Source: Anabaena minutissima FACHB-250 (GTDB lineage: Bacteria; Cyanobacteriota; Cyanobacteriia; Cyanobacteriales; Nostocaceae). Taken from it: a DNA stretch of 64,000 nucleotides. The stretch lies in the NCBI RefSeq assembly GCF_014697125.1, contig NZ_JACJRG010000002.1:62001-126000 (forward strand), written 5' to 3'. Within the stretch, counting starts at the first letter, position 1. Each line of letters starts with the position of its first letter. Below the pieces are notes generated by a model, which made no database searches, was not told where the DNA came from, and worked only from the letters and a program-made list of their open reading frames with translations. The translations under genes and the position numbers were made by a program. Below, one piece after another: positions 18,110 to 26,145 of this stretch.

Positions 18110-18135
18110 TCAACAGTCAATAGTCAATAGTCAAC
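18108..18135. repeat. Heptamer tandem repeat (agtcaat), 4 units
   Basis: Four exact-length units agtcaac, agtcaat, agtcaat, agtcaac fill the start of the ccmL-ccmM gap and overlap the ccmL stop codon. Confidence 0.85.
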
Positions 18136-18197
18136 ACACACAGACTATAGACTATGAAATATAGACTATTGACACTTAATTTAGGAGGAATCTCGCA

Positions 18198-19856
18198 ATG
18201 GCAGTCCGCAGCACGGCGGCTCCCCCAACCCCGTGGTCAAGGAGTTTAGCGGAAGCAGAAATCCATGAAACCGCATTTGTACACTCTTTTTCCAACATTA
18301 TTGGGGATGTCCACATAGGTGCAAATGTAATCGTTGCTCCAGGAACTTCAATTAGAGCCGATGAGGGTACACCTTTTTATATTGGTGAAAATACTAATAT
18401 TCAAGATGGTGTCGTCATTCACGGTTTGGAGCAAGGCCGAGTCATAGGCGATGATAGCAATGAATACTCGGTTTGGGTTGGCAAAAATGCTTCTATCACC
18501 CACATGGCCCTGATTCACGGGCCTGCTTATGTTGGGGAAAATTCATTTATTGGTTTTCGCTCTACGGTATTTAATTCCAGGGTAGGAGCAGGCTGCATTA
18601 TCATGATGCACGCCTTGATTCAAGACGTAGAAATTCCCCCTGGTAAATATGTGCCTTCAGGCGCGATTATCACCACCCAACAGCAGGCTGATCGCTTGTC
18701 AGACGTGCAAGATCAAGATCAGGAATTTGCCCATCATGTGATAGGGATTAACCAAGCCTTGCGAGCTGGTTATCTTTGTGCTGCGGATAACAAGTGTATT
18801 GCACCCATTCGTGATAAGAACGCTAAATCTTATACAAGTAATAAACTTAATGTCATAGAAATAGGAAGGAGTAGTGAAGTGGCAAGCAATAGCCTGGGTG
18901 CAGAAACCATAGACCAATTACGCTATTTATTAGAGCAAGGTTATAAGATTGGCTCAGAACACGTAGACCAAAGAAGATTCCGTACAGGTTCGTGGACTAG
19001 CTGCAAACCCATTGAAGCCAGAACATTAGGCGAAGCAGTAGCAGCATTGGAAGTCTGTCTAGCCGACCACAGTGGCGAGTATGTGCGTCTGTTTGGGATT
19101 GATGCAGGTAGACGGCGGGTATTAGAAACAATTATTCAACGTCCTGATGGTGCAGTTCAAGCTTCGACTAGCTTTAAAGCACCTGCAAGTCAGAAAAACG
19201 GTAGCTACAACGGTAACGGCAGTAGCTACAGTAACGGATCTGGTAGTGGTAGACTCCCTGCTGAAACTGTACAGCAAATTAGCCAACTCCTAGCAGGTGG
19301 TTATAAAATTGGCACAGAACACGTAGATGAGCGACGCTTCCGTACAGGCTCTTGGAATAGTTGTAAGCCAATTGAAGCAACTTCAGCCAATGAAGTAGTT
19401 TCTGCTTTAGAAGAGTGTATAGACAACCATCAAGGTGAGTATGTGCGTCTGATTGGCATTGACCCCAAAGCTAAACGGCGCGTATTAGAAACCATTATCC
19501 AACGCCCCAATGGTCAAGTAGCACCCTCTGGTAGCCAGAGATCGGTGGTGAGTGCATCATCATCGTCAACAGGGACAGCAACAGCTACTAGCACTCGGTT
19601 GAGTTCTGAGGTAGTCGATCAAGTCCGGCAAGTTTTGGCTGGTGGCTATAAGATTAGTATCGAACACGTAGATCAAAGAAGATTCCGCACAGGTTCTTGG
19701 AATAGTACCGGCCCCATTTCAGCTAACTCAGAAAGAGAAGCGATCGCGGCTGTAGAATCCACCTTAGCTGAATATGCAGGCGAATACGTGCGCTTGATTG
19801 GTATTGACCCCAAAGCCAAGCGGCGAGTCTTGGAAACAATTATTCAGCGTCCATAG
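18198..19856 (+). CDS. ccmM: Carboxysome assembly protein CcmM, gamma-carbonic anhydrase plus three SSUL repeats
   Basis: The 552-residue scaffold joins Rubisco to the shell. Residues 1-210 form a left-handed beta-helix gamma-carbonic anhydrase with zinc ligands His75, His102 and His107, and Cys194/Cys200, the pair whose disulfide activates the enzyme in related species; the N-terminal domain therefore looks catalytically competent. Three Rubisco small-subunit-like modules follow at about 235-316, 355-437 and 469-552, linked by Ser/Gly/Asn-rich stretches. Modules 1 and 2 each carry a Cys pair (269/287 and 389/407); module 3 has Thr at both places. Aggagg precedes the ATG. An internal start at 18879 would yield the short form. 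Confidence 0.97.
   Translation: MAVRSTAAPPTPWSRSLAEAEIHETAFVHSFSNIIGDVHIGANVIVAPGTSIRADEGTPFYIGENTNIQDGVVIHGLEQGRVIGDDSNEYSVWVGKNASITHMALIHGPAYVGENSFIGFRSTVFNSRVGAGCIIMMHALIQDVEIPPGKYVPSGAIITTQQQADRLSDVQDQDQEFAHHVIGINQALRAGYLCAADNKCIAPIRDKNAKSYTSNKLNVIEIGRSSEVASNSLGAETIDQLRYLLEQGYKIGSEHVDQRRFRTGSWTSCKPIEARTLGEAVAALEVCLADHSGEYVRLFGIDAGRRRVLETIIQRPDGAVQASTSFKAPASQKNGSYNGNGSSYSNGSGSGRLPAETVQQISQLLAGGYKIGTEHVDERRFRTGSWNSCKPIEATSANEVVSALEECIDNHQGEYVRLIGIDPKAKRRVLETIIQRPNGQVAPSGSQRSVVSASSSSTGTATATSTRLSSEVVDQVRQVLAGGYKISIEHVDQRRFRTGSWNSTGPISANSEREAIAAVESTLAEYAGEYVRLIGIDPKAKRRVLETIIQRP
18863..18881 (+). promoter_or_regulatory. Internal ribosome binding site and GTG start for short CcmM
   Basis: Within ccmM, aggaaggag (18863-18871) is followed after seven bases by an in-frame GTG at 18879-18881 (codon 228). 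Translation from here gives a 325-residue protein of about 35 kDa containing only the three SSUL modules. This matches the known short isoform (CcmM35 type) that condenses Rubisco. Confidence 0.85.
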
Positions 19857-19941
19857 TAGTGCTGAGTTAAAAGTGCTGAGTTGTGAGTAGTCAGCGCAGT
19901 TGTAACCTAGGTCTTTGTTGATGACAAACAATAATCACCTG

Positions 19942-20019
19942 ACTCATTACTGATTACTCAGCACTCATTACTGATTACTCAGCACTCATTACTGATTACT
20001 CAGCACTCCCTACTGATTA
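19942..20019. repeat. 21-bp tandem repeat, 3.7 copies
   Basis: Units of 21 bases (three heptamers each: actcatt, actgatt, actcagc) start at 19942, 19963, 19984 and 20005 in the ccmM-ccmN gap. The first three units are identical. Confidence 0.9.
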
Positions 20020-20044
20020 TTCGGCTTCCGAGGTTAAAATTTCC

Positions 20045-20794
20045 ATGTCTGTGCCGCCACTGCGCCTCCACAACAATTTTGATGCCTACATTAGTGGTGA
20101 GGTGACAATTCATCCAAGTGCAGTAGTTGCACCAGGGGTGATACTCCAAGCGGCTACAAACAGCAAGATTATCATCGGGGCAGGAGTCTGTATTGGTATG
20201 GGGTCAATTCTCCAAGTTAATGAAGGAACAATAGAAATAGAATCCGGTGTCAACTTGGGAGCAGGTTTTTTGATGGTTGGTCAAGGCAAAATCGGCACGA
20301 ATACTTGTATTGGTGCAGCAACAACAGTATTTAACTCTTCTGTTGCTCCAGGACTAGTAGTTACACCCGGTTCAGTTGTGGGCGATATTAGTCGTCCGAT
20401 TAGTGTCATAGAACCGCAAGCGGAGACATCCACCAATAACGCTGCTGCTACAAGTACCCAAAAGCCCCAAGAAAATGAGAGCAAAGTGATTACCTCAACT
20501 ACCATCTCAGCCGCAGCTTTTGTAGAAGTAACGCACCAGTCTATATCTGTACCAGAATCATCTACAGCACCAGAAAATCAACCTGCTGCTGTAGAAGAAG
20601 ATCATCATGAGACTGACTCTACCCAGACAGAACCCAGCCCAGAAGATTTAGAATCTGGTCAAACTGCGATTGATTCCCATAATAGTATCGGGACTCAAAT
20701 TTATGGGCAAGGGAGTATCCAAAGACTTTTAGTGACATTATTTCCCCATAGGCAATTTTTAAACACCCCCATTTCTGACGATAGCTCTGAGTAA
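20045..20794 (+). CDS. ccmN: Carboxysome adaptor protein CcmN
   Basis: CcmN bridges CcmM and the shell. The 249-residue protein has an N-terminal left-handed beta-helix of hexapeptide repeats (about 15-120: TIHPSAVVAPGVIL, IIIGAGVCIGMGSIL, GKIGTNTCIGAATTVF), a long Ser/Thr/Glu-rich linker (about 135-220), and a C-terminal amphipathic peptide GQGSIQRLLVTLFPHRQFL, the encapsulation peptide that binds CcmK. Length and order fit the family. It lies 188 bases after ccmM because of a 21-bp tandem repeat. Confidence 0.94.
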   Translation: MSVPPLRLHNNFDAYISGEVTIHPSAVVAPGVILQAATNSKIIIGAGVCIGMGSILQVNEGTIEIESGVNLGAGFLMVGQGKIGTNTCIGAATTVFNSSVAPGLVVTPGSVVGDISRPISVIEPQAETSTNNAAATSTQKPQENESKVITSTTISAAAFVEVTHQSISVPESSTAPENQPAAVEEDHHETDSTQTEPSPEDLESGQTAIDSHNSIGTQIYGQGSIQRLLVTLFPHRQFLNTPISDDSSE

Positions 20795-20826
20795 GTGTTA
20801 GTTTGTGAGTATCCTGGAGGATTCAC

Positions 20827-21615
20827 ATGGAGACATATAATCAAAAGTCTATTAGCACGAACCAGAAAACCCGCCGTCAAGACAGCTTCAATGATACTGC
20901 TTTAGGCTTGGTATCTACCCTCAGTTTCCCCGCGATCGTGGGAACTGCGGACATGATGCTGAAATCAGCTGGGGTTCATCTAGTTGGCTACGAAAAAATT
21001 GGTAGTGGTCACTGTACGGCGATCGTCCGTGGTGGTATTGCTGATGTTCGTCTGGCTGTAGAAGCTGGTGTACAGACTGCGGAACAGTTTGGTCAGTTGG
21101 TTTCTAGTTTAGTCATTCCCCGACCTTTTCCAAACCTCGACGTAGTGCTACCTATTACTAACCGTCTCAGCCAATTCATGGAAGAAGGTCAGTATAGTCG
21201 ATTAAGTAACCAAGCAATTGGTTTAGTAGAAACACGAGGCTTTCCAGCAATGGTAGGTGCGTGTGATGCCATGCTTAAATCGGCTGATGTGCAGCTAGCA
21301 TCCTATGAAAAAATTGGTGCGGGTTTGTGTACAGCTATTATCCGTGGCTCTGTAGCTAATGTCGCCGTAGCAGTAGAAGCGGGAATGTTTGAGGCAGAAC
21401 GCATTGGGGAGTTGAACGCCGTGATGGTTATCCCCCGACCTTTAGATGAATTGGAACAAACTTTGCCTATAGCAAGTTGCTGGATTGAACAACGCCAATC
21501 ATTAAATTTGCCAGTAAATATTAAAGAACAAGTTGCTGAAAGAGAAGTGTTAATGTTGCCAGATTTAGTCAAGCTTCCTGTGAAAATTACAGAAGAAGTA
21601 TGGAATGATGAATGA
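20827..21615 (+). CDS. ccmO: Carboxysome shell protein CcmO, double BMC-H
   Basis: Shell protein with two BMC-H domains in tandem, forming trimers that look like hexamers. Domain 1 covers about residues 25-110 ([37 protein letters not shown]) and domain 2 about 128-215 (IGLVETRGFPAMVGACDAML, SYEKIGAGLCTAIIRGS). Both have Cys in the central strand, unlike CcmK. Ggagg lies seven bases before the ATG, and the gap to ccmN is 32 bases, so it belongs to the same operon here; in some other cyanobacteria ccmO lies elsewhere. Confidence 0.95.
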   Translation: METYNQKSISTNQKTRRQDSFNDTALGLVSTLSFPAIVGTADMMLKSAGVHLVGYEKIGSGHCTAIVRGGIADVRLAVEAGVQTAEQFGQLVSSLVIPRPFPNLDVVLPITNRLSQFMEEGQYSRLSNQAIGLVETRGFPAMVGACDAMLKSADVQLASYEKIGAGLCTAIIRGSVANVAVAVEAGMFEAERIGELNAVMVIPRPLDELEQTLPIASCWIEQRQSLNLPVNIKEQVAEREVLMLPDLVKLPVKITEEVWNDE

Positions 21616-21905
21616 TGAATGATGAACTACTAATTAAAAAATGAGCAATTAGGGAAATTGCCATTTAAAATTTATGCGCTCAGTATTCAGCATTCATCTT
21701 GCAGATGGAAGGCATCTTACGCTTTGCTTGTTTTATGATGATAACTTCTCAATACCAGTAAGTAAAACTATTTTTTTTAATAGCGAGAATAGAGTTTTAT
21801 CTATAACTAAACTCATAGCTTTGATATGAGTAAATTTATATTATTTGCGAGTATTTAGTGATACTAGTTTTATATTGATAAATCGCTATTAGAGGAGAAT
21901 TACTC

Positions 21906-22835
21906 TTGAATCAGGCGACCCTACACCAGTTAAAAGTGTTCGAGGCAGCTGCACGACATGGTAGTTTTACCCGTGCAGCCGAGGAACTATTTCTGACCCA
22001 ACCTACTGTTTCGATGCAGATTAAGCAGCTCACGAAGTCAGTAGGTTTACCACTATTTGAGCAAGTAGGAAAACGCCTCTATTTGACAGAAGCAGGGCGA
22101 GAATTGTTTGCTACTTGTCGGCAAATTTTTGAGACAATAGTCCAGTTTGAAATGAAAGTTGCCAACTTAAAAGGGCTAAAACAAGGGCAGTTACGTTTAG
22201 CAGTAATCACAACAGCAAAATACTTTATCCCCCGTTTGTTGGGGCCGTTTTGTGAACTTTATCCAGGAATTGAAATTTCGCTACAAGTCACAAACCATGA
22301 AGGCATCATAGAACGGATGATGAGTAATATGGACGACTTATACATTATGAGTCAAGTTCCAGAAAATTTAGATGTAAATTGTGAGCCATTTTTAGATAAT
22401 CCTTTGGTTGTATTTGCACCCTTAAATCATCCATTAGCTAAGGAAAAAAATATACCCATAGAACGTTTATCTAATCAACCTTTCATTATGCGTGAACCAG
22501 GTTCAGGAACGCGTCGTGCTGTGCAGAGTCTCCTAGACGAACACAATATAAAAGTAAAAGTTAAGCTGGAATTAGGCAGTAATGAAGCAATCAAACAAGC
22601 GATCGCTGGAGGCTTAGGAATTTCTGCTTTATCTAGGCATACTCTATTGTCAGATGCAGCTGAGTTTAGCATTTTGGATGTGCAACATTTTCCGATTAAG
22701 CGGAATTGGTACATGGTTTACCCGGCTGGTAAACAGCTATCTATCGTCGCGCGGACTTACTATGAGTATTTGCTCGATGCAGCGAAGCAATTTGTAGAAC
22801 AGACTGTTGCCCCTGATGCTAGTGAAGTGGAGTAG
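21906..22835 (+). CDS. cmpR: LysR-type regulator, CmpR/NdhR (CcmR) group
   Basis: Transcription factor of 309 residues with an N-terminal winged helix (about 4-62: HQLKVFEAAARHGSFTRAAEEL, then TQPTVSMQIKQLTKSVGLPLF) and a C-terminal effector domain beginning near LRLAVITTAKYFIPRLLGPF. The sequence is closer to CmpR/NdhR than to Ycf30/RbcR, which has a different N-terminus. Those proteins sense 2-oxoglutarate, RuBP or 2-phosphoglycolate and control CO2/bicarbonate uptake. The start is a TTG at 21906 behind gaggag at the normal distance. Its place beside ndhF-D-cup and ccm suggests control of carbon acquisition; the exact paralogue name is less certain. Confidence 0.82.
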   Translation: MNQATLHQLKVFEAAARHGSFTRAAEELFLTQPTVSMQIKQLTKSVGLPLFEQVGKRLYLTEAGRELFATCRQIFETIVQFEMKVANLKGLKQGQLRLAVITTAKYFIPRLLGPFCELYPGIEISLQVTNHEGIIERMMSNMDDLYIMSQVPENLDVNCEPFLDNPLVVFAPLNHPLAKEKNIPIERLSNQPFIMREPGSGTRRAVQSLLDEHNIKVKVKLELGSNEAIKQAIAGGLGISALSRHTLLSDAAEFSILDVQHFPIKRNWYMVYPAGKQLSIVARTYYEYLLDAAKQFVEQTVAPDASEVE

Positions 22836-22860
22836 GGGCGCAGGGGAGACAAGGGGAAAT

Positions 22861-22902
22861 TTACTCGTTACTCATTACTCAGCACTCACTACTCACTACT
22901 TA
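22861..22902. repeat. Heptamer tandem repeat (ttactca/ctactca), 6 units
   Basis: Six 7-base units follow the LysR gene, between it and the MuiA-like gene. Confidence 0.85.
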
Positions 22903-22977
22903 AGCCGCTTGACGAGGTAGACCTTTAAGCCCTAATAATTAACTAGGAGAGTCATTTAACACAGGAAAAAACTGGCA

Positions 22978-24600
22978 GTGGTTAACCCGGAAATACCATC
23001 TTGGCGCAAAACAATACAAAGTCAGATTGTATCTGTGACGGTTTACAGTGACAAAGCCCTGGTTACAAGACAGGGTAATGTGTCCCTCACAGGTTCGGAA
23101 CAGGAATTAGTCATCCCTTTACTGCCAGTGACTCTAGAACCTGAATCTGTCCGAGTTAGTGGTAAAGGTACGTTTGAAGTGCGTTTGTTAGCAGTGAGTT
23201 GCGATCGCATTTACACCACCGAACCTGTAGCCGAACGAGTTGCCCAGTTAACCAGACAAATTCAGCAATTAGAAACCGAAAAACGTCATCTCCAAGCCCA
23301 GGTAGATGCTTTAACCTTACAATCTCAATTTATTGCAGGCTTACGGGAAAAAACAGAAGAACCTTTTGCTCAAAGCCTATCGCGGAAAAATCTTAGTCTG
23401 AGTGAAACCCTGGATTTTTTGAATTTTTTAGGCAGTCAGTACAGCGAATATGCGATCGCATCTGCTGAGTGTAACAGCCAACAACAAGAACTAGATAAGC
23501 AAATCCAAGCCCTGCGTAACTCATTACACAGCGTTCAAACACCCCACGCCAAAGAAAGTTTTACCTTGGTTGTGGGCATAGAAGTTACAGATGCAGGGGA
23601 ATTTGAGTTAGAGCTATCCTACGTGGTGAATCGTGCCAGTTGGCAGCCTCTATATGACCTGCGGTTAAATACCACTAGCAAGACATTAAACTTAAGTTAT
23701 CTAGCAGAAGTCACCCAAAATACTGGCGAAGATTGGCAGGATGTGAACCTTACCCTATCCACTGCCAAACCAGGATTAGGCACACTCCCACCGAAATTAA
23801 ATCCTTGGTATATAGACACCGTAGCACCTCCATCGGCGCGATCGCTACGTAAACTAGCTAGTCCATCCCTACCTGCTATTACAGCTATGTCTGCTTCATC
23901 TGCGGAAGAAATGCCACCAGAAGCAGAAGACGAGGAGGATTTTTTATCAGCACAAAATCTAGTGGTGGATGTAGTCAAACAGGGAAGTATTGTCACCTTT
24001 AAACTCAATGGCGGTGGTAACATCCCTAGTGATGGCACACCTCATAAAACCACAATTTTTAACGACGATTACCCCTGTGATTTTCAGTATGTCGCCATAC
24101 CACGTCTAGTTAGCTTTGCTTATCTAGAAGCCAATGTAAAAAATAGTCCTAATGGTGCAACTTTATTAGCAGGTACAGCCAATATTTTCCGTGATGATAT
24201 ATTTGTTGGCACAACCGAATTAGAAAATATTGCCCCAGGACAAGAATTTGAACTTAACTTAGGAATTGACGAAGGTTTAAAAATTGAGCGTGATTTAGTT
24301 GAGCGTCAAGTAGATAAAAAATTGATTGGCAACCAACGCCGCATAACTTACGCTTATCGTTTAGTCGTTACTAACTTGCTCAATCAAGAAACCTTTTTAA
24401 AGTTAACGGAACAACTACCAATTAGTCGCAACGAGCAAATCAAAGTCCGCCTCAACCGCAGCAACCCCCAAATACCCCTCAGCGAAATGGGGATTCTGGA
24501 ATGGCGGTTAACGATTCCACCCCAAGAGAAGCAAGAATTACATTACCAGTTCACTGTTGAGCATCCACCAGAGCTAACAGTCACAGGGTTAGATATTTAA
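22978..24600 (+). CDS. MuiA-like DUF4139/DUF4140 protein
   Basis: The family is named after a Rhizobium mucoidy inhibitor; its biochemical role is unknown. The 540-residue protein starts with a DUF4140-like beta domain (about 15-110: VTVYSDKALVTRQGNVSL), then a coiled-coil (about 85-190, RQIQQLETEKRHLQAQVDAL), and the DUF4139 domain (about 205-540), with ELSYVVNRASWQPLYDLRL. An acidic loop EEMPPEAEDEEDFL interrupts the middle. The start is a GTG at 22978 with agga about 11 bases upstream. No signal peptide is visible. Confidence 0.85.
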   Translation: MVNPEIPSWRKTIQSQIVSVTVYSDKALVTRQGNVSLTGSEQELVIPLLPVTLEPESVRVSGKGTFEVRLLAVSCDRIYTTEPVAERVAQLTRQIQQLETEKRHLQAQVDALTLQSQFIAGLREKTEEPFAQSLSRKNLSLSETLDFLNFLGSQYSEYAIASAECNSQQQELDKQIQALRNSLHSVQTPHAKESFTLVVGIEVTDAGEFELELSYVVNRASWQPLYDLRLNTTSKTLNLSYLAEVTQNTGEDWQDVNLTLSTAKPGLGTLPPKLNPWYIDTVAPPSARSLRKLASPSLPAITAMSASSAEEMPPEAEDEEDFLSAQNLVVDVVKQGSIVTFKLNGGGNIPSDGTPHKTTIFNDDYPCDFQYVAIPRLVSFAYLEANVKNSPNGATLLAGTANIFRDDIFVGTTELENIAPGQEFELNLGIDEGLKIERDLVERQVDKKLIGNQRRITYAYRLVVTNLLNQETFLKLTEQLPISRNEQIKVRLNRSNPQIPLSEMGILEWRLTIPPQEKQELHYQFTVEHPPELTVTGLDI

Positions 24601-24710
24601 ACTTTTAATAATTAAACAAAATTTACTTAAAATACCCCAGCATTATTGCCAAGCTAAAGTATAATTTTGGTAACAATAAACACTGCAATCAAAAAAGATG
24701 CAGGCGAATT

Positions 24711-25052
24711 ATGAGTAGGCTGTTAATTAAAGCTATAGGTTTAATTTTACTATTTGCAGGTATCTACTTCCTCGCTCAAAACGTCATATTCGTTAGCGGT
24801 TACTATTCCTTTTCCCAGAGATTACCCGCAACCGCTTCAGTTTTAGCCATCATGGCGGGTGCATTATCTTTGATATTTTTTCGGCGAGAAACTGGTAACT
24901 TTGGCTGGGCTTTGTTAGGTATTGGCTTCGTGCTGGTGTTTTTGAGTGGTGGTATATTTTTTAAATCCATTAGCTTGTGGAATTTGTTTCTGGCGTTCGC
25001 CGCTTTAGCCGTAGGATTCAAATTATTGACTAGAGGCAGAATCGACTTTTAA
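24711..25052 (+). CDS. Small integral membrane protein, unknown function
   Basis: A 113-residue protein with about four hydrophobic segments (about 5-25, 40-58, 63-82 and 88-107), joined by short basic loops such as FFRRETGNFG. The N-terminus is cytoplasmic by the positive-inside rule (MSRLLIK). I do not recognise a family. It stands alone 110 bases after the MuiA-like gene on the same strand and could be cotranscribed with it. Confidence 0.65.
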   Translation: MSRLLIKAIGLILLFAGIYFLAQNVIFVSGYYSFSQRLPATASVLAIMAGALSLIFFRRETGNFGWALLGIGFVLVFLSGGIFFKSISLWNLFLAFAALAVGFKLLTRGRIDF

Positions 25053-25062
25053 TTAGTAGCAA

Positions 25063-25120
25063 ACTCTCCGCGTACCTTTGCGCTTACCTCTATCACCCTC
25101 TGCGTTTAAATTTCCCACCT
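25063..25120. repeat. Dispersed ctctgcg repeat, second copy
   Basis: Diverged copy of the element at 11601-11660 with the same order of tctccgcg, tttgcgctt and cctctgcgtttaaa, again just after a gene. Confidence 0.6.
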
Positions 25121-25239
25121 AAATTCCCCACGATTTTCCAGTTTAGAAGCGACTCTTCTGCTCAAAGCTAACCCAGCTTATTAAGCCTTGCTTGTGTGAA
25201 AATTAATAACAAAACTATCACTCTATGGTGAGGTAGCTC

Positions 25240-25524
25240 ATGGCGAAAGAAAAACAATTGCTAGAACACTGGCGAGAACTCACACCCGAAAAACAGCAAA
25301 AAGTTTTGGAGTTTGTTGAATCGCTGAAATCTGAATCTGAAGCAACATCAATCAATACAGAATATATTCCACAAACACCTTTAGCCCAGAAACTGTGGGA
25401 AATTCGGCAACGTGCGATGACCTCTGGTCGGTCGGAGACCATCGCTTCTGGCATAAAATTACTCACAGCAGCAGAAATTGAACAAGAACTTGCTGAACGT
25501 CGGGGAGGATACCGTGAGTCGTAA
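25240..25524 (+). CDS. Antitoxin-like protein (DUF2281/VapB-like)
   Basis: A 94-residue partner of the overlapping PIN-type gene. The N-terminus LLEHWRELTPEKQQKVLEFVESL is the usual motif of DUF2281-type antitoxins. The C-terminus (TAAEIEQELAERRGGYRES) would bind the toxin. Between them, MTSGRSETIASGIKLL looks as if about ten residues were inserted: they are coded by a dispersed repeat core (25430-25443) also seen at 5955-5968, and the flanking gcgatgacctctgg and atcgcttctgg resemble a duplication. The frame is kept. It ends 11 bases inside the toxin gene, so the two are translationally coupled. Confidence 0.75.
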   Translation: MAKEKQLLEHWRELTPEKQQKVLEFVESLKSESEATSINTEYIPQTPLAQKLWEIRQRAMTSGRSETIASGIKLLTAAEIEQELAERRGGYRES

Positions 25525-25918
25525 GAAGACTTACATTGACTCCGGGGTTCTCATTGCTGATTTTCGGGGTGTTCAGTCAATTGGCATTCAAGCAAACACT
25601 ATTTTCAATGATGACAATCGGGAATTTGTATCGAGCCAATTTGTCAAGTTAGAAGTAGTGCCTAAAGCAAGTTATAATCAACAGCAAGACGAAACAGACT
25701 TCTACGAAACCTTCTTTAGTGCTGTTAGCTATTGGGCAACAGACTTGGAGCAAATTTCACAAGATGCGTATCAACTTTCCTCTCTCTACGGTTTAGCTGC
25801 AATGGATGCACTTCATGTTGCTGCTGCTCTCTGGCTCAAATCCAATGAATTGATTACTACTGAAAAGCCTACCAAACCAATGCACCGAGTTAAGAAAATC
25901 CAGATTATCTCCATTTGA
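25514..25918 (+). CDS. PIN-domain toxin-like protein (VapC-like)
   Basis: Probable ribonuclease toxin of a type II toxin-antitoxin pair. I start it at the GTG at 25514, which overlaps the antitoxin end by 11 bases and has ggggagga at good spacing; a longer frame to 25478 is possible but has no such site. The protein of about 134 residues shows a first acidic site in KKTYIDSGVLIADF and a second in AAMDALHVAAAL, then ITTEKPTKPMHRV in place of the usual ITxDxxF, so the last PIN acidic residues are partly altered. Function as an RNase is inferred from family and context. Confidence 0.75.
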   Translation: MSRKKTYIDSGVLIADFRGVQSIGIQANTIFNDDNREFVSSQFVKLEVVPKASYNQQQDETDFYETFFSAVSYWATDLEQISQDAYQLSSLYGLAAMDALHVAAALWLKSNELITTEKPTKPMHRVKKIQIISI

Positions 25919-25960
25919 TACTAATTACCCCAAACCAAACATATTAGGCTTCTAGGGCAG

Positions 25961-26098
25961 ATGAGTTTAACTTGGGATAAACAGAGAGTGACGGAATTTA
26001 CTGAGGTGTATGAGGTAGCAGCAAAATTTATGCAGGCGAATTGTTATCAGCCCCCCGATGCCCACTATCGGATTTATGAAATGTTGATTATTGCCTAA
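25961..26098 (+). CDS. Small hypothetical protein (45 residues)
   Basis: An ATG frame of 45 codons (MSLTWDKQRVTEFTEVYEV to YRIYEMLIIA) with ordinary cyanobacterial codon use lies between the toxin gene and the NACHT gene. No clear ribosome binding site is seen; gggcag lies four bases upstream. It may be a real small protein or the remnant 5' end of a larger gene. I do not recognise it. Confidence 0.35.
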   Translation: MSLTWDKQRVTEFTEVYEVAAKFMQANCYQPPDAHYRIYEMLIIA

Positions 26099-26145
26099 AA
26101 AAAGAGGTTGTGATAAATGTTTATAACTTTTTAAAGAGTTAAATT

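Noticed and set aside
21906..22835. Naming the LysR gene rbcR
   Set aside because: The N-terminus (HQLKVFEAAARHGSFTRAAEEL) resembles CmpR/NdhR; RbcR/Ycf30 proteins have a clearly different helix-turn-helix sequence.
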